From Pseudolactococcus reticulitermitis (GTDB lineage: Bacteria > Bacillota > Bacilli > Lactobacillales > Streptococcaceae), in the NCBI RefSeq assembly GCF_002260845.1, contig NZ_BEDT01000003.1:62001-126000 (forward strand): DNA of 64,000 nt. The letters are read 5' to 3'. Every line of letters starts with the position of its first letter. The stretch's first letter is position 1. Shown here in pieces: positions 47,412 to 56,626 of the stretch. The notes under the pieces were generated by a model, which saw only the letters and a list, made by a program, of their open reading frames with translations, was not told the origin of the DNA and searched no databases. The translations under genes and the position numbers were made by a program.

Positions 47412-47439
47412 ATTATAACACCAAAGGCAATGAAATCAA
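47412..47439 (-). promoter_or_regulatory. promoter of the KimA-like gene
   Basis: -35 TTGATT (47434-47439), 16-base spacer, -10 TATAAT (47412-47417). A leader of about 110 bases follows, with small stems (GCTATC/GGTAGC and GCTAAGTTTTAGC). I do not recognise a ydaO-type cyclic-di-AMP riboswitch in it. Confidence 0.65.
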
Positions 47440-47461
47440 AGTACTTTACTGTTTTTTTATT

Positions 47462-47488
47462 AAAAAACACCGCCATTTTTGCGGTGTC
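47462..47488 (-). terminator. terminator of the upp unit
   Basis: GACACCGC/GCGGTGTT with an A-rich loop and T6 on the minus strand, overlapping the stop of the small gene at 47487. Confidence 0.88.
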
Positions 47489-47813
47489 AATTTGCATGTT
47501 TAGCTTGATAAAATTTAGCCAATAATTGTTCAAAACGTTCTTGAACGAAGGCTTGATCTTTTTTTGTTTCTGGCTTGAAAAACTGGATGGGACTTGCGAC
47601 CATATCGCGATAAAGCAAGAAAGTCACAGCTTTGGTCTCAGCATCCATCCGAAATTTGATCGCCGGATGACTATCAAAAGTGCCACAATAACCAGCGACA
47701 GAAAATTCTAGCTCATAGCTACCATCACCAAAGTCCTGCACCCGATAATAGCCATCCTCGAGATATTCTCTGCTCTCACTAAAATTTGCTAGGATAAAAT
47801 CAAGTTGCGTCAT
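47487..47813 (-). CDS. conserved hypothetical protein coupled to upp
   Basis: A 108-residue, acidic, soluble protein (MTQLDFILANFSESREYLED; GSYELEFSVAGYCGTFDSHP). The start at 47813 lies just 4 bases past the upp stop and has no own ribosome site, so translation should be coupled. No family is recognised. The mixed alpha/beta pattern with one central Cys gives no functional clue. Confidence 0.7.
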   Translation of the reverse strand: MTQLDFILANFSESREYLEDGYYRVQDFGDGSYELEFSVAGYCGTFDSHPAIKFRMDAETKAVTFLLYRDMVASPIQFFKPETKKDQAFVQERFEQLLAKFYQAKHAN

Positions 47814-47817
47814 CTGA

Positions 47818-48492
<675 letters not shown>

Positions 48493-48644
48493 TTATATCA
48501 AAAAAATTGGGCATTTACCATGGTACTGATAGATTTTCTGAGCTTCGTTTCAAACGCAACACCCCTTTTGAAGCAACCGGCAACAATAAACTTTCAAAAA
48601 TAGTTGACTACTTGAGGGAAAGTAAATTGTCAGACAAGTCCAGA

Positions 48645-48681
48645 CAAAAAACTTCTCGTTGACTTAACAGCGAGAAGTTTT
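48645..48681 (-). terminator. terminator of the LPXTG protein gene
   Basis: AACTTCTCG/CGAGAAGTT stem with a 12-base loop and T6 on the minus strand, 23 bases after the stop. Confidence 0.85.
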
Positions 48682-48704
48682 AAGGTCGTTCAATTTCAAA
48701 TCAC

Positions 48705-50648
48705 TTAGCGTTTGTCTACTTTGAATTTGTTCAACCATGTCATTAATGTGACGAAAAGCAATGAAATCCCTACTAACATCACTGAGAGATCCGTCCCATC
48801 TCCCGTATTGGGTAGCGTTGGGGTATTTTGATTGGTTTTACCAGTTTGTGGTAAAACATCATCGGTATTTTTAGTATAGACGTAAATGACCGTTTGATCC
48901 TTATCCGTAAGTTTCCCTATCGGTTGACCTGTCACTTCTTTAAAAGTATAACCGTTGATTGCTTGTTTATAAGCATTAGTTGAGACATCATAGGCATCAC
49001 CAACATGACCTGAAACAGTTTTAGCAGTTGCGATTTCCTTACCGTCAACATTTTGGTATTTAACCGTTAAATCTTTGGCTTTGACTGGATTTTTAGCGTA
49101 CACATAAGTCACGATTTGTGCCTTATCTGTCAAGACTCCCGTCGTTTGACCGTGGACTTCCTGGAGGGTATGCCCCTCGATGTCTAGTTTATGTGCATCA
49201 GTTGAGACGTCATATGGGTCGCCGATATTACCTGAAACGGTTTTGAAATCTGCGATTTTGTTCCCCGCTGTGTCATGATACCGAACTGTTAAAAGTTCAG
49301 CTTTAACAGGGTTTTTGGTATAGACAAAAGTCACGGTTTGAGCTTGATTAGAAAGGGTGCCTGTCGTTTGACCTTGGATTTCCTTGAAAGTGTAACCAAG
49401 AATGGTTTGTTTATAGGCATTACCCGTGATATCATAAGTGTCACCGACGTTCCCTGAGATGGTTTGAGCCGTTGCGATTTTCTTGCCATCGGTGTCGATG
49501 TACTCAAGCGTTAAATCTTTAGCCTTGTCTGGCGCCTTCGTATAGACAAAAATCACGGTTTGGGCTTGATTTGTGAGCGTTCCTATGGCTTGACCTTGGA
49601 CTTCCTTAAAGATATAACCGGGAATATCTAGTTTATAGGCAGCTGTTGTGACATCATAGGCGTCACCGATGTTTCCAGAGAGGGTTTGGGGCGTCGCAAT
49701 CTCATGCCCATCAGTATCTTGATACTTAACCGTTAAATCAGAGGCCTCATAACCAAAAGTAACAGCAAAACAAACATTGACATAAGCGCCTAAAGTTTTT
49801 TTAGCGTTTCCAAAATGAATTTGAGTAAATGGTCCAGTAGGATAATTGATATCTTCAGAAGGCGTCACAAAGGTTTGTCCAGCTAATTCAGCATAATCAA
49901 TATCAGGACTATAAGATGAATCAAGTGTGAATTTAATACCGTTATCTTGAACTGCTCCTTCATACACCAGTTGTTTATTCTCACCATATCTTATTCTAAC
50001 TTCTGGGATATATTCAATATCGGAAACATTTGATAATTTGACATCACTGAAACTCAGAAAGAAACTGGTATAATTTTTGTCATTCAGAGAAAAGCTATGG
50101 GTCGTCGAATAAACATTATGCGGATCTATCCCTACATAATAATAATCATCAAACTTTGAAAAATCAATGCCATCTGGAAAAACTAGGGCTAAATTTTTAT
50201 AAGCCCAAAACGATGTTATTGCCTTGAGTTCAGGTGACAACAACCCATTAATCGACTCAAACGAGCAGTCAGCTGTCCCACTTAGATAGAAAGTGATATT
50301 TGAAGCATACTCTAATCCTGTAAAATCTTTGATTTCTGGTAGCAGTTCTTCAGTCATCGTGTCAGCATCTGAAATAACGATATTACCGTTAGCCAATAAT
50401 TCTTTTGTTATCTCATCAACTTGACTTAATCCTAACATATTCTCGATTATTTTTTGAAGATTTTTATCCGGCATCCAACTGTTAATGTCGCTAGCATTGC
50501 GTAACTGACCACCAAATGTTGGTTTAATCAGCTCATTTAATGTCGGCTTTAAGGTATTGCCTAATGCATCTGCCGACGCAGCTATCGGATTGATTTGACT
50601 TGCGACCAGTAGCAAAAGCAAACTTGTACTTAACCGTTTTTTCCTCAT
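48705..50648 (-). CDS. LPXTG-anchored surface protein with four MucBP repeats
   Basis: A 647-residue cell-wall protein. A signal peptide (residues about 1-28, basic start then LLLLLVAS) precedes an N-terminal region to about 310 with leucine-rich, internalin-like character (ITKELLANGNIVISDADT, TGLEYASNITFYLSG). Four MucBP repeats of about 65 residues follow, each starting like DLTVKYQDTDGHEIAT and ending like VIYVYTKN. The C-terminus carries LPQTG and, 14 residues later, LPNTGDG, a hydrophobic segment and a basic tail (KFKVDKR); sortase A would anchor it to peptidoglycan. MucBP domains bind mucin or other glycans in relatives. GAGGAGGGG precedes the ATG. Confidence 0.92.
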   Translation of the reverse strand: MRKKRLSTSLLLLLVASQINPIAASADALGNTLKPTLNELIKPTFGGQLRNASDINSWMPDKNLQKIIENMLGLSQVDEITKELLANGNIVISDADTMTEELLPEIKDFTGLEYASNITFYLSGTADCSFESINGLLSPELKAITSFWAYKNLALVFPDGIDFSKFDDYYYVGIDPHNVYSTTHSFSLNDKNYTSFFLSFSDVKLSNVSDIEYIPEVRIRYGENKQLVYEGAVQDNGIKFTLDSSYSPDIDYAELAGQTFVTPSEDINYPTGPFTQIHFGNAKKTLGAYVNVCFAVTFGYEASDLTVKYQDTDGHEIATPQTLSGNIGDAYDVTTAAYKLDIPGYIFKEVQGQAIGTLTNQAQTVIFVYTKAPDKAKDLTLEYIDTDGKKIATAQTISGNVGDTYDITGNAYKQTILGYTFKEIQGQTTGTLSNQAQTVTFVYTKNPVKAELLTVRYHDTAGNKIADFKTVSGNIGDPYDVSTDAHKLDIEGHTLQEVHGQTTGVLTDKAQIVTYVYAKNPVKAKDLTVKYQNVDGKEIATAKTVSGHVGDAYDVSTNAYKQAINGYTFKEVTGQPIGKLTDKDQTVIYVYTKNTDDVLPQTGKTNQNTPTLPNTGDGTDLSVMLVGISLLFVTLMTWLNKFKVDKR

Positions 50649-50760
50649 AATACTCCCCTCCTCTTTCTTTAAACAACAACATCTATATTACCTTATATCT
50701 TAATTTTACAATAAAAAAAACAAAAAAACAAGGAGTTTTCTAATTTCATTTTATCAAAAT

Positions 50761-50796
50761 AAAAAAATTCAAAAGATAGTCTCTCTTGAATTTTTA
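50761..50796 (-). terminator. terminator after the patB-like gene
   Basis: AAAAATTCAA/TTGAATTTTT stem with a 12-base loop and a T7 tail on the minus strand. Confidence 0.75.
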
Positions 50797-50835
50797 TAGG
50801 TATCGTTGCGTTTAAGATTGGCTTGATTGCTGGAT

Positions 50836-52002
50836 TTATTGAGGCAGGACTGCAGCAATCCGTTCGACTGCTAACTTAACGTGGTCAAGTGGGGCTGCGA
50901 CATTAAAGCGAGCATGATGTGTCCCCTCAACGCCAAAATTTGTGCCGTCATTCAAGATGACTTTGGCTTGGTCGCGCAAGCATTTCTGCAAGGCGTCATG
51001 GGACAGACCATAAGCACTGAAATCAAGCCAGACCAGATAACTGCCTTCTGGTTTCATGACTTTAATCTTGGGTGCATGCTCAGCAAAATAAGCAATGAGA
51101 TAGTCAATATTTTCTGCCAGCACTTGCCTGAGTTCCTGCAGCCATGGCTGACCGTAGGTTAGCGCAGTTTCTGTGGCGATGAGACCTAGGGTCGAAATTT
51201 CATGCTGATTGTTAGCTAACTGGCGGTCTCTAAATTGCTTTTTGAGGGTCGGATTTTCGATGATGGCAAAAGAATTTTTGGTGCCAGCGATATTAAAGGT
51301 TTTCGTGGCGCTAGTTAAGATGACGGTAAAATCGCGGTAATCGCCAACGGTATTGATGCTATGGTGCTGATGCCCAAAGAGGGTCAAATCTTGATGAATT
51401 TCATCTGAGACGAGGATAACCTGGTGCTTGCGACAGAGTTCTGCCACGCGCTTCAACTCTTCCTTAGTCCAAACACGACCACCAGGATTATGCGGGCTAC
51501 AAAAGGCGTAGAGTTTGATGTCGTTGTCGATAATCGCTTGTTCCAACTGTTCAAAGTCAATAGTAAAGCGACCGTCCTGTTCAACGAGAGGACTTGTCAC
51601 GACCTTGCGATTGTTGAGTTGAATCGAGCGCGTAAAAGGCGGATAGAGCGGGGTGTTAATCAAAATCGCATCGCCTTCCTGAGTGAAAGCTTGTATACTA
51701 ACGGATAAGGCTGGCACGACACCTTCAATCAAAGTGATGTCATCTTTCTCAATCGCATAGCCGTGCTGATTTTTCTCCCAAGCAATAATCGCCTCAAAAA
51801 GCGAGGGTGCAGGATAGGCATAGCCGTAAACACCAAAATCTGCAAACCTATGGATGGCAGCAGTCATCTCAGGAAAAGTCTCAAAGTCCATATCGGCAAT
51901 CCACATCGGCAAAATCTCTGAATCTTTTTCTGTTGCCTGCCATTTAATAGAGTGGTTCCCTAATCGTTTTGGAGCTGTTGTAAAATTATAGTTTCTTGTC
52001 AT
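50836..52002 (-). CDS. patB: PatB/MalY-type C-S lyase (cystathionine beta-lyase)
   Basis: A 388-residue PLP enzyme of the MalY/PatB family. It begins WQATEKDSEILPMWIADMDF, has CSPHNPGGRVW and the PLP lysine in TSATKTFNIAGTKNSF. It cleaves cystathionine to homocysteine and other Cys-S conjugates, releasing pyruvate and ammonia. It lies 9 bases after a cystathionine synthase/lyase gene, so together they can convert O-acyl-homoserine and cysteine to homocysteine. Confidence 0.88.
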   Translation of the reverse strand: MTRNYNFTTAPKRLGNHSIKWQATEKDSEILPMWIADMDFETFPEMTAAIHRFADFGVYGYAYPAPSLFEAIIAWEKNQHGYAIEKDDITLIEGVVPALSVSIQAFTQEGDAILINTPLYPPFTRSIQLNNRKVVTSPLVEQDGRFTIDFEQLEQAIIDNDIKLYAFCSPHNPGGRVWTKEELKRVAELCRKHQVILVSDEIHQDLTLFGHQHHSINTVGDYRDFTVILTSATKTFNIAGTKNSFAIIENPTLKKQFRDRQLANNQHEISTLGLIATETALTYGQPWLQELRQVLAENIDYLIAYFAEHAPKIKVMKPEGSYLVWLDFSAYGLSHDALQKCLRDQAKVILNDGTNFGVEGTHHARFNVAAPLDHVKLAVERIAAVLPQ

Positions 52003-52011
52003 TATTTATTG

Positions 52012-53121
52012 TCATACTTTCAAGGCGTTAGCCAAATCAGCAATCAAATCTGTCGCATCTTCGATGCCAATAGATAAGCGCAGTAAATCGTCTGTCAGAC
52101 CATAACTCGCTCGGACTGCTGCTGGAATATCTGCATGGGTTTGTGTCGTCGGATAAGTAATCAGGGATTCCACCCCACCGAGACTTTCAGCAAAAGTGAA
52201 AACTTTGAGCGCATTAATCAAGGCTGGGATTTTAGCTTGGTCAGAGACTTTAAAAGCAATCATGCCTCCAAGGCCTGTATAGAGGACTTCTTTGACCGCC
52301 TCGTGCTGTCTTAGAAATTCAGCGACTTGATTGGCATTCATCGTCGCCTGACGCATCCGCAAGGCAAGTGTTTTCAGACCGCGCATAACCAGATAACTAT
52401 CAAAGGGAGACAGTACAGGGCCAGTCGTGTTGAGATTGTAAATCAACTGCTCATACAAAGCCTGATCTTTAACAATCACCGCACCCGCCAAGACATCATT
52501 ATGGCCTGCCAGGTATTTGGTTGCTGAATGAACAACGATATCCGCACCCAGCACTAATGGTTGCTGATAAATCGGCGTATAAAAAGTATTGTCGACAATC
52601 ACTTTGGCACCATTTTCATGTGCTTTTTCAGCGACCTTGGCAATGTCGACTTCAATCATGAGCGGGTTAGTCGGGGTTTCGATGTAGACGATAGCCGTCT
52701 CTGGCGTGATGGCAGCCAACATATCGGCTTCTGTCACCACATAAGTGAAGTCGAAAATCCCCCGTTTTTGCTGGTCATTAAACCAACGAAAAGAACCGCC
52801 GTATAAATCACGTGACGCGACGATTTTCGAACCGACAGGGAAGATTTCTAGCGCAAGTACGATCGCTGCCATGCCTGAACTCGTCGCAATGGCAAACTGC
52901 CCCGCTTCAATCGCTGCCAAGGCTTCTTCTAAATTCGCCCGCGTTGGGTTTTTCGTTCGCGTATAGTCAAATCCTGTCGACTTACCAAACTCAGGGTGCT
53001 GGTAGGTCGTCGAAAAATGAATGGGCGAAATCAAAGACCCAGTCGCTTCGTCCCGATTGATCCCAATATGAGATAAAATCGTATCCAGTTTTGGTGTCTG
53101 CTGTTCAGCTTGCTTGGTCAT
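52012..53121 (-). CDS. metB: trans-sulfuration enzyme, cystathionine gamma-synthase/lyase
   Basis: A 369-residue PLP enzyme of the Cys/Met metabolism family. It has THSTTYQHP-like FSTTYQHPEFGKSTGFDYTR, SGMAAIVLAL, PTNPLMIE and the PLP lysine in VVHSATKYLAGHNDVLAG. The pairing with a patB-like gene downstream suggests cystathionine gamma-synthase (MetI type) for methionine synthesis, though lyase activity is possible. Direct repeats lie upstream of its promoter. The start follows AGGTGAAGA. Confidence 0.82.
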   Translation of the reverse strand: MTKQAEQQTPKLDTILSHIGINRDEATGSLISPIHFSTTYQHPEFGKSTGFDYTRTKNPTRANLEEALAAIEAGQFAIATSSGMAAIVLALEIFPVGSKIVASRDLYGGSFRWFNDQQKRGIFDFTYVVTEADMLAAITPETAIVYIETPTNPLMIEVDIAKVAEKAHENGAKVIVDNTFYTPIYQQPLVLGADIVVHSATKYLAGHNDVLAGAVIVKDQALYEQLIYNLNTTGPVLSPFDSYLVMRGLKTLALRMRQATMNANQVAEFLRQHEAVKEVLYTGLGGMIAFKVSDQAKIPALINALKVFTFAESLGGVESLITYPTTQTHADIPAAVRASYGLTDDLLRLSIGIEDATDLIADLANALKV

Positions 53122-53199
53122 TCTTCACCTCATTTTATTTAATAGTTGCTATTATTTTAGCACGTTTGAAATATAAAAAACGACTTATAGCCATAAAAT

Positions 53200-53234
53200 T
53201 TTTAAATGACTAACATTCAAATTTTAAATGACTA
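53200..53234. promoter_or_regulatory. paired direct repeats upstream of the metB-patB promoter
   Basis: TTTTAAATGACTA occurs twice, at 53200-53212 and 53222-53234, 22 bases apart, so in phase with the helix. On the minus strand the nearer copy includes TTAAAAATTTTAT, close to but not matching the lactococcal CmbR box (TWAAAAATTNNTA); it lies about 50-60 bases upstream of a -10 TAAAAT near 53150. The far copy overlaps the end of the phosphohexomutase gene. An activator site for a LysR-type regulator of sulfur amino acids is a reasonable guess. Confidence 0.45.
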
Positions 53235-54749
53235 GCTCAGCAACTTCTCCAAAGCTGATTGGTCCAATGGTTGGCACTGATTGAAAAACGTCGCTAAAGT
53301 TTCAAAGACCAGCTGATTTTTACCCAGCACATCATTTTCGACCTGCAAGACAAGCAAGGGTTCATGAAGGCTCATGCGCAGCAAGAACCAGCCCTGACCA
53401 TAAGTACCCGTCAGATTAACCCGAATGCCCTCTTCATTATCCGTGTCAGTGTCAAAATCCGCTGTTGCTGTCACAAATGCGCCGAGCGCCGAAATCACCT
53501 GCTCACCGTAAGACCGATAATCGGCCAAGTTGATTTTAAAGCGAATTTCCTGAGTGTCGATGGGCTGTTGCAAGTCTGAAATCAGGTCACTCAGTTGCCG
53601 ATTGTCAGCCTTTAATTGCGGCAAGAGCATCAAAATTTTGGCAATGACATAAGCACCGTCGTCAAGAAAATCATTTTCCCTGAAGGCAGCGTGCCCACTT
53701 GTTTCGATGGCAAGCGGCGTGTCAATCCCTGCTTGATTGAGCTGGATAGCCTTGTTGATGACATTGCGGTAGCCACATAAATAGCGGACCTGCTTGCCAC
53801 CAAGTTGCGTGATGAAATTTTTCAGATGCGTTGAGGTCGGTGAATTGGTAACAATGGTCGCGCCTGGTGTCTGCTCCAAAACTATTTTGGCTAAGATGGC
53901 AATCAGATTATTGCGATTTAAGGTGTTGCCAAATTGATCAACGACAGCGCTACGATCAACGTCTGTGTCAAAAATCACACCGAGATCCGCCTGATGAGTT
54001 AGCACCGCTTGACGGATACTGGCCATAGCCTCGGGATTATCAGGATTAGGGATATGATTGGGAAAATGACCGTCAGGCTCTAAGAATTGACTGCCTGAGG
54101 TATTCGCTCCCAGCACTGACAAAACTTTTTCAGCAAAATAGCCCCCTGTACCATTGCCCGCATCCACAATGATATGATAGCCTGTCAGTGGTTTAGGATT
54201 TGCGAGACCAGTTCCTGCGATAATCTGATTAACGAGATCTTGCGCATAAGGCGTGAGCAAATCTTTTTCTGAGACATGCCCCAAATTTTTCTGAGTATTT
54301 TTGTCCGTGTGCGTCAAAATATAATGAATATCGTCATGCTCAGCACCGCCATCACGACTGAAAATTTTAATACCATTAAAGTAAAAAGGCAAGTGGCTGG
54401 CTGTCAGCATGACCGCGGCATCGCAATCAAAATCAGGAAATTGGGTTGCCTTGAACATGGCTGGCGTCGTTGATAGCGCCGTATCAATGACATGCGCACC
54501 CTGCGAAGTAATCCCTGCTATCAAGGCCGTTTTGAGCGCATCGCCTGATAGGCGACTATCTTGACCCACGGCAACTGTTAGCTTTTCTTGTTCAAGTTGG
54601 CTGCCCAATTGTTTTTCAGCAACCAGCCAATTCACGAGACCGCGACCAACTGCTTGAGCAACTTCTGGTGTTAAAGTGACGGCGTCTTCAGGTGTCGCAA
54701 TCGCAATGCCCCGAATGTCCGAACCGTTTTGTAAGTCTGTGATGTGCAT
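53232..54749 (-). CDS. phosphoglucomutase/phosphomannomutase family enzyme
   Basis: A 505-residue alpha-D-phosphohexomutase with the four-domain order. The catalytic-serine loop reads TASHLPFYFNGIKIF, with Leu where most members have Asn (TASHNP). The metal loop is DTDVDRSAVVD, the sugar-binding loop GSQFLEPDG/ETSGHAAF, and a phosphate-binding end NEEGIRVNL. The Leu variant occurs in a known subgroup; substrate preference is unclear. ATG 54749 lies 6 bases after GGGAGA and is preferred to 54761. A cre site overlaps its promoter. Confidence 0.8.
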   Translation of the reverse strand: MHITDLQNGSDIRGIAIATPEDAVTLTPEVAQAVGRGLVNWLVAEKQLGSQLEQEKLTVAVGQDSRLSGDALKTALIAGITSQGAHVIDTALSTTPAMFKATQFPDFDCDAAVMLTASHLPFYFNGIKIFSRDGGAEHDDIHYILTHTDKNTQKNLGHVSEKDLLTPYAQDLVNQIIAGTGLANPKPLTGYHIIVDAGNGTGGYFAEKVLSVLGANTSGSQFLEPDGHFPNHIPNPDNPEAMASIRQAVLTHQADLGVIFDTDVDRSAVVDQFGNTLNRNNLIAILAKIVLEQTPGATIVTNSPTSTHLKNFITQLGGKQVRYLCGYRNVINKAIQLNQAGIDTPLAIETSGHAAFRENDFLDDGAYVIAKILMLLPQLKADNRQLSDLISDLQQPIDTQEIRFKINLADYRSYGEQVISALGAFVTATADFDTDTDNEEGIRVNLTGTYGQGWFLLRMSLHEPLLVLQVENDVLGKNQLVFETLATFFNQCQPLDQSALEKLLS

Positions 54750-54830
54750 TTTTTCTCCCATTTTGTCGATAAAAGATTAAGGTAATTGTCTAGATAGCTC
54801 TATATTGCCTATCAATCAAAAGATAACTCT

Positions 54831-54862
54831 ATTATATCAAACCTTTCTTGGAAACGATTCCA
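54831..54862 (-). promoter_or_regulatory. phosphohexomutase promoter with cre site
   Basis: -10 TATAAT at 54831-54836. TTGGAAACGATTCCA (54848-54862) matches the lactococcal cre consensus WTGNAANCGNWWNCA at every position and covers the -35 region, so CcpA repression is expected. Confidence 0.75.
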
Positions 54863-54880
54863 TATTTTAAACTAAAAGAC

Positions 54881-54910
54881 AAAAACGTTATGATTTTTTC
54901 ATAACGTTTT
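54881..54910 (-). terminator. terminator of the aldose epimerase gene
   Basis: AAAACGTTATGA/TCATAACGTTTT stem with a T5 loop and flanking A/T runs, 9 bases after the stop. Confidence 0.85.
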
Positions 54911-54918
54911 CTCTAATT

Positions 54919-55791
54919 TTAATTAATTTCAATCGTATAAGCAGCTTTGAATTTTTTACCTGGTGCTAAGGTATTAATCCCAAACTTAGTCGTTAAATCG
55001 CCATCTGTATTTTGGTCATCTGCGATACCGCACCATGGTTCAATACACACAAAAGGTGCTTCAGCAGGATAGGGGCTCCACAGACCAAGAAAAGGCATAT
55101 TTTCCCAAGCAATTTTGACTGAGCGGTCATTGACTGTGTTCGTCAAGCTCACTTCTGTTGCTTCTGGTGTTTCAAAAACAAGGGCATCATCCTTGAAAAG
55201 CTCACGCGTCAAGGCAAATTCAGTCTGGTCAACCGCATGTTTTTGTGATAAATTAAGCACACCTGTTGCTGGATTGAGCGGGATGTATTGACGAGCCTGT
55301 GCTGGACTAATCGTCAAGCGATAATCTTCAAACGTGCCACTTTCAAGTGGGACATTAAAAGCAGGATGGGCACCGATACCAAAATACATATCTTGTTCAT
55401 CGAGGTTTTTCACTTCCCACTTTACAGTCAGTTGATTATTGACTAATTTGTAGGTAATCCGAAGACGAAAATCAAAAGGATAGACAGCACGTGTTTCCTT
55501 GTTGGCTTTCAGTTCAAAAATGGCTTCATTGGCTTCACTTTCCAGCAATTTAAAGACCTGATCGCGGGCAAAACCATGACCACCGAGTTTGAAAGTTTCA
55601 TTGTCATAGGTATAGCTACCATTTTTCAATTTGCCAACAATTGGAAACAATATGGGTGCTTGACGTGCCCAAAATTCAGGGTCTCCTTGCCAAAGATACT
55701 CTATATTGTCTTTTTGGATTGAGTGCAATTCAGCCCCAAAATCTTGAATGGCGATGCTTAATACATCATTTGAAAGTTTTGTCGTTGTCAT
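54919..55791 (-). CDS. aldose 1-epimerase family protein (LacX-like)
   Basis: A 290-residue galactose mutarotase-like protein. Catalytic and binding residues are seen in PILFPIVGKLKNGSYTY, the GGHGFAR motif and GIGAHPAFNVP, with the late Glu in FVCIEPWCG. It belongs to the LacX/YeaD branch, whose members act on phosphorylated or free hexoses. It is monocistronic and next to the phosphohexomutase, which suggests sugar metabolism, though it has its own promoter and terminator. Confidence 0.85.
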   Translation of the reverse strand: MTTTKLSNDVLSIAIQDFGAELHSIQKDNIEYLWQGDPEFWARQAPILFPIVGKLKNGSYTYDNETFKLGGHGFARDQVFKLLESEANEAIFELKANKETRAVYPFDFRLRITYKLVNNQLTVKWEVKNLDEQDMYFGIGAHPAFNVPLESGTFEDYRLTISPAQARQYIPLNPATGVLNLSQKHAVDQTEFALTRELFKDDALVFETPEATEVSLTNTVNDRSVKIAWENMPFLGLWSPYPAEAPFVCIEPWCGIADDQNTDGDLTTKFGINTLAPGKKFKAAYTIEIN

Positions 55792-55944
55792 CCTGACTCC
55801 TTTTTTCTTTTACTCGATCAGCTTAGGGATCTGTTGACGCCATTCAACCGTTCTAAAGATAGGCACTTTTATCGTCATTAACGGCCTTTTGAGCGATTAA
55901 ATTCGTCTTCTCTTATTATACCATGTTTATAATTATCATATGAC

Positions 55945-55973
55945 TTGTAAAATGTGCTTTTATAGTATATAAT
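55945..55973 (+). promoter_or_regulatory. promoter of the TetR-type gene
   Basis: -35 TTGTAA (55945-55950), 17-base spacer, -10 TATAAT (55968-55973). No clear palindromic operator is visible beside it. Confidence 0.7.
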
Positions 55974-55999
55974 AAATAACTAACGAAAGGTGAAATGAC

Positions 56000-56566
56000 A
56001 TGGCTAGAAATAAGACAATTTTTAAAGAAAATATTTTACGTGCTGCTGAGCAGTTTATCATTGAGAAAAGTCCTAGTGAATTGACTGCTCGCGGGCTATC
56101 TAAATATATGAATATCTCAACACAACCACTTTATGCTGAATTCGAGAATATGGCAGCACTCAAACGCGAGCTTTTTTCTCAGATTTACTACAAGCTTCAA
56201 AACGAAGTTTTTAATAAAAAAACACACGATGACCCAATTATCAACCTCTGCCTCAACTATATTAATTTTTCTTGCGAAAATCCAAAATTGTTCAGAACTA
56301 TTTATTTGGAAAAACATGGCGATGATAATCATTCTGTCAACGAGTTCTCTTATAATATTTTCCGAACAATTATTCAAGATGATCCGACTTACTCCAAATT
56401 GTCAGAGGCAAAGCTTAACTCCCTCTTGACTGGTACATGGGTTGTCTCAACCGGCTTCGCAAATCTCATCGCGAGTGATACCATTCACCCTAGCCAATTT
56501 GAAATCATTTCATTTTTAAAGGATGCGATCAATGATGTCCTCAAGATGGAAATTGCTAAATCTTAA
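56000..56566 (+). CDS. TetR-family regulator
   Basis: A 188-residue regulator. The N-terminal HTH (residues about 8-55) reads ILRAAEQFIIEKSPSELTARGLSKYMNISTQPLYAEFENM, written here as the region around LTARGLSKYM and STQPLYAEF. The C-terminal helical domain is of a TetR ligand-binding type (WVVSTGFANLIASDTI). AAAGG precedes the ATG. The neighbours, a divergent aldose epimerase and convergent yhaM, give no obvious target, so its regulon is unknown. Confidence 0.88.
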   Translation: MARNKTIFKENILRAAEQFIIEKSPSELTARGLSKYMNISTQPLYAEFENMAALKRELFSQIYYKLQNEVFNKKTHDDPIINLCLNYINFSCENPKLFRTIYLEKHGDDNHSVNEFSYNIFRTIIQDDPTYSKLSEAKLNSLLTGTWVVSTGFANLIASDTIHPSQFEIISFLKDAINDVLKMEIAKS

Positions 56567-56582
56567 CTAAACAGTCTACACT

Positions 56583-56617
56583 AAAAAACTTCAAATCTGA
56601 GATTTGAAGTTTTTTTG
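56583..56617. terminator. bidirectional terminator between tetR and yhaM
   Basis: AACTTCAAATC/GATTTGAAGTT stem with a TGA loop and T7. Confidence 0.9.
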
Positions 56618-56626
56618 CTGTCTGAT

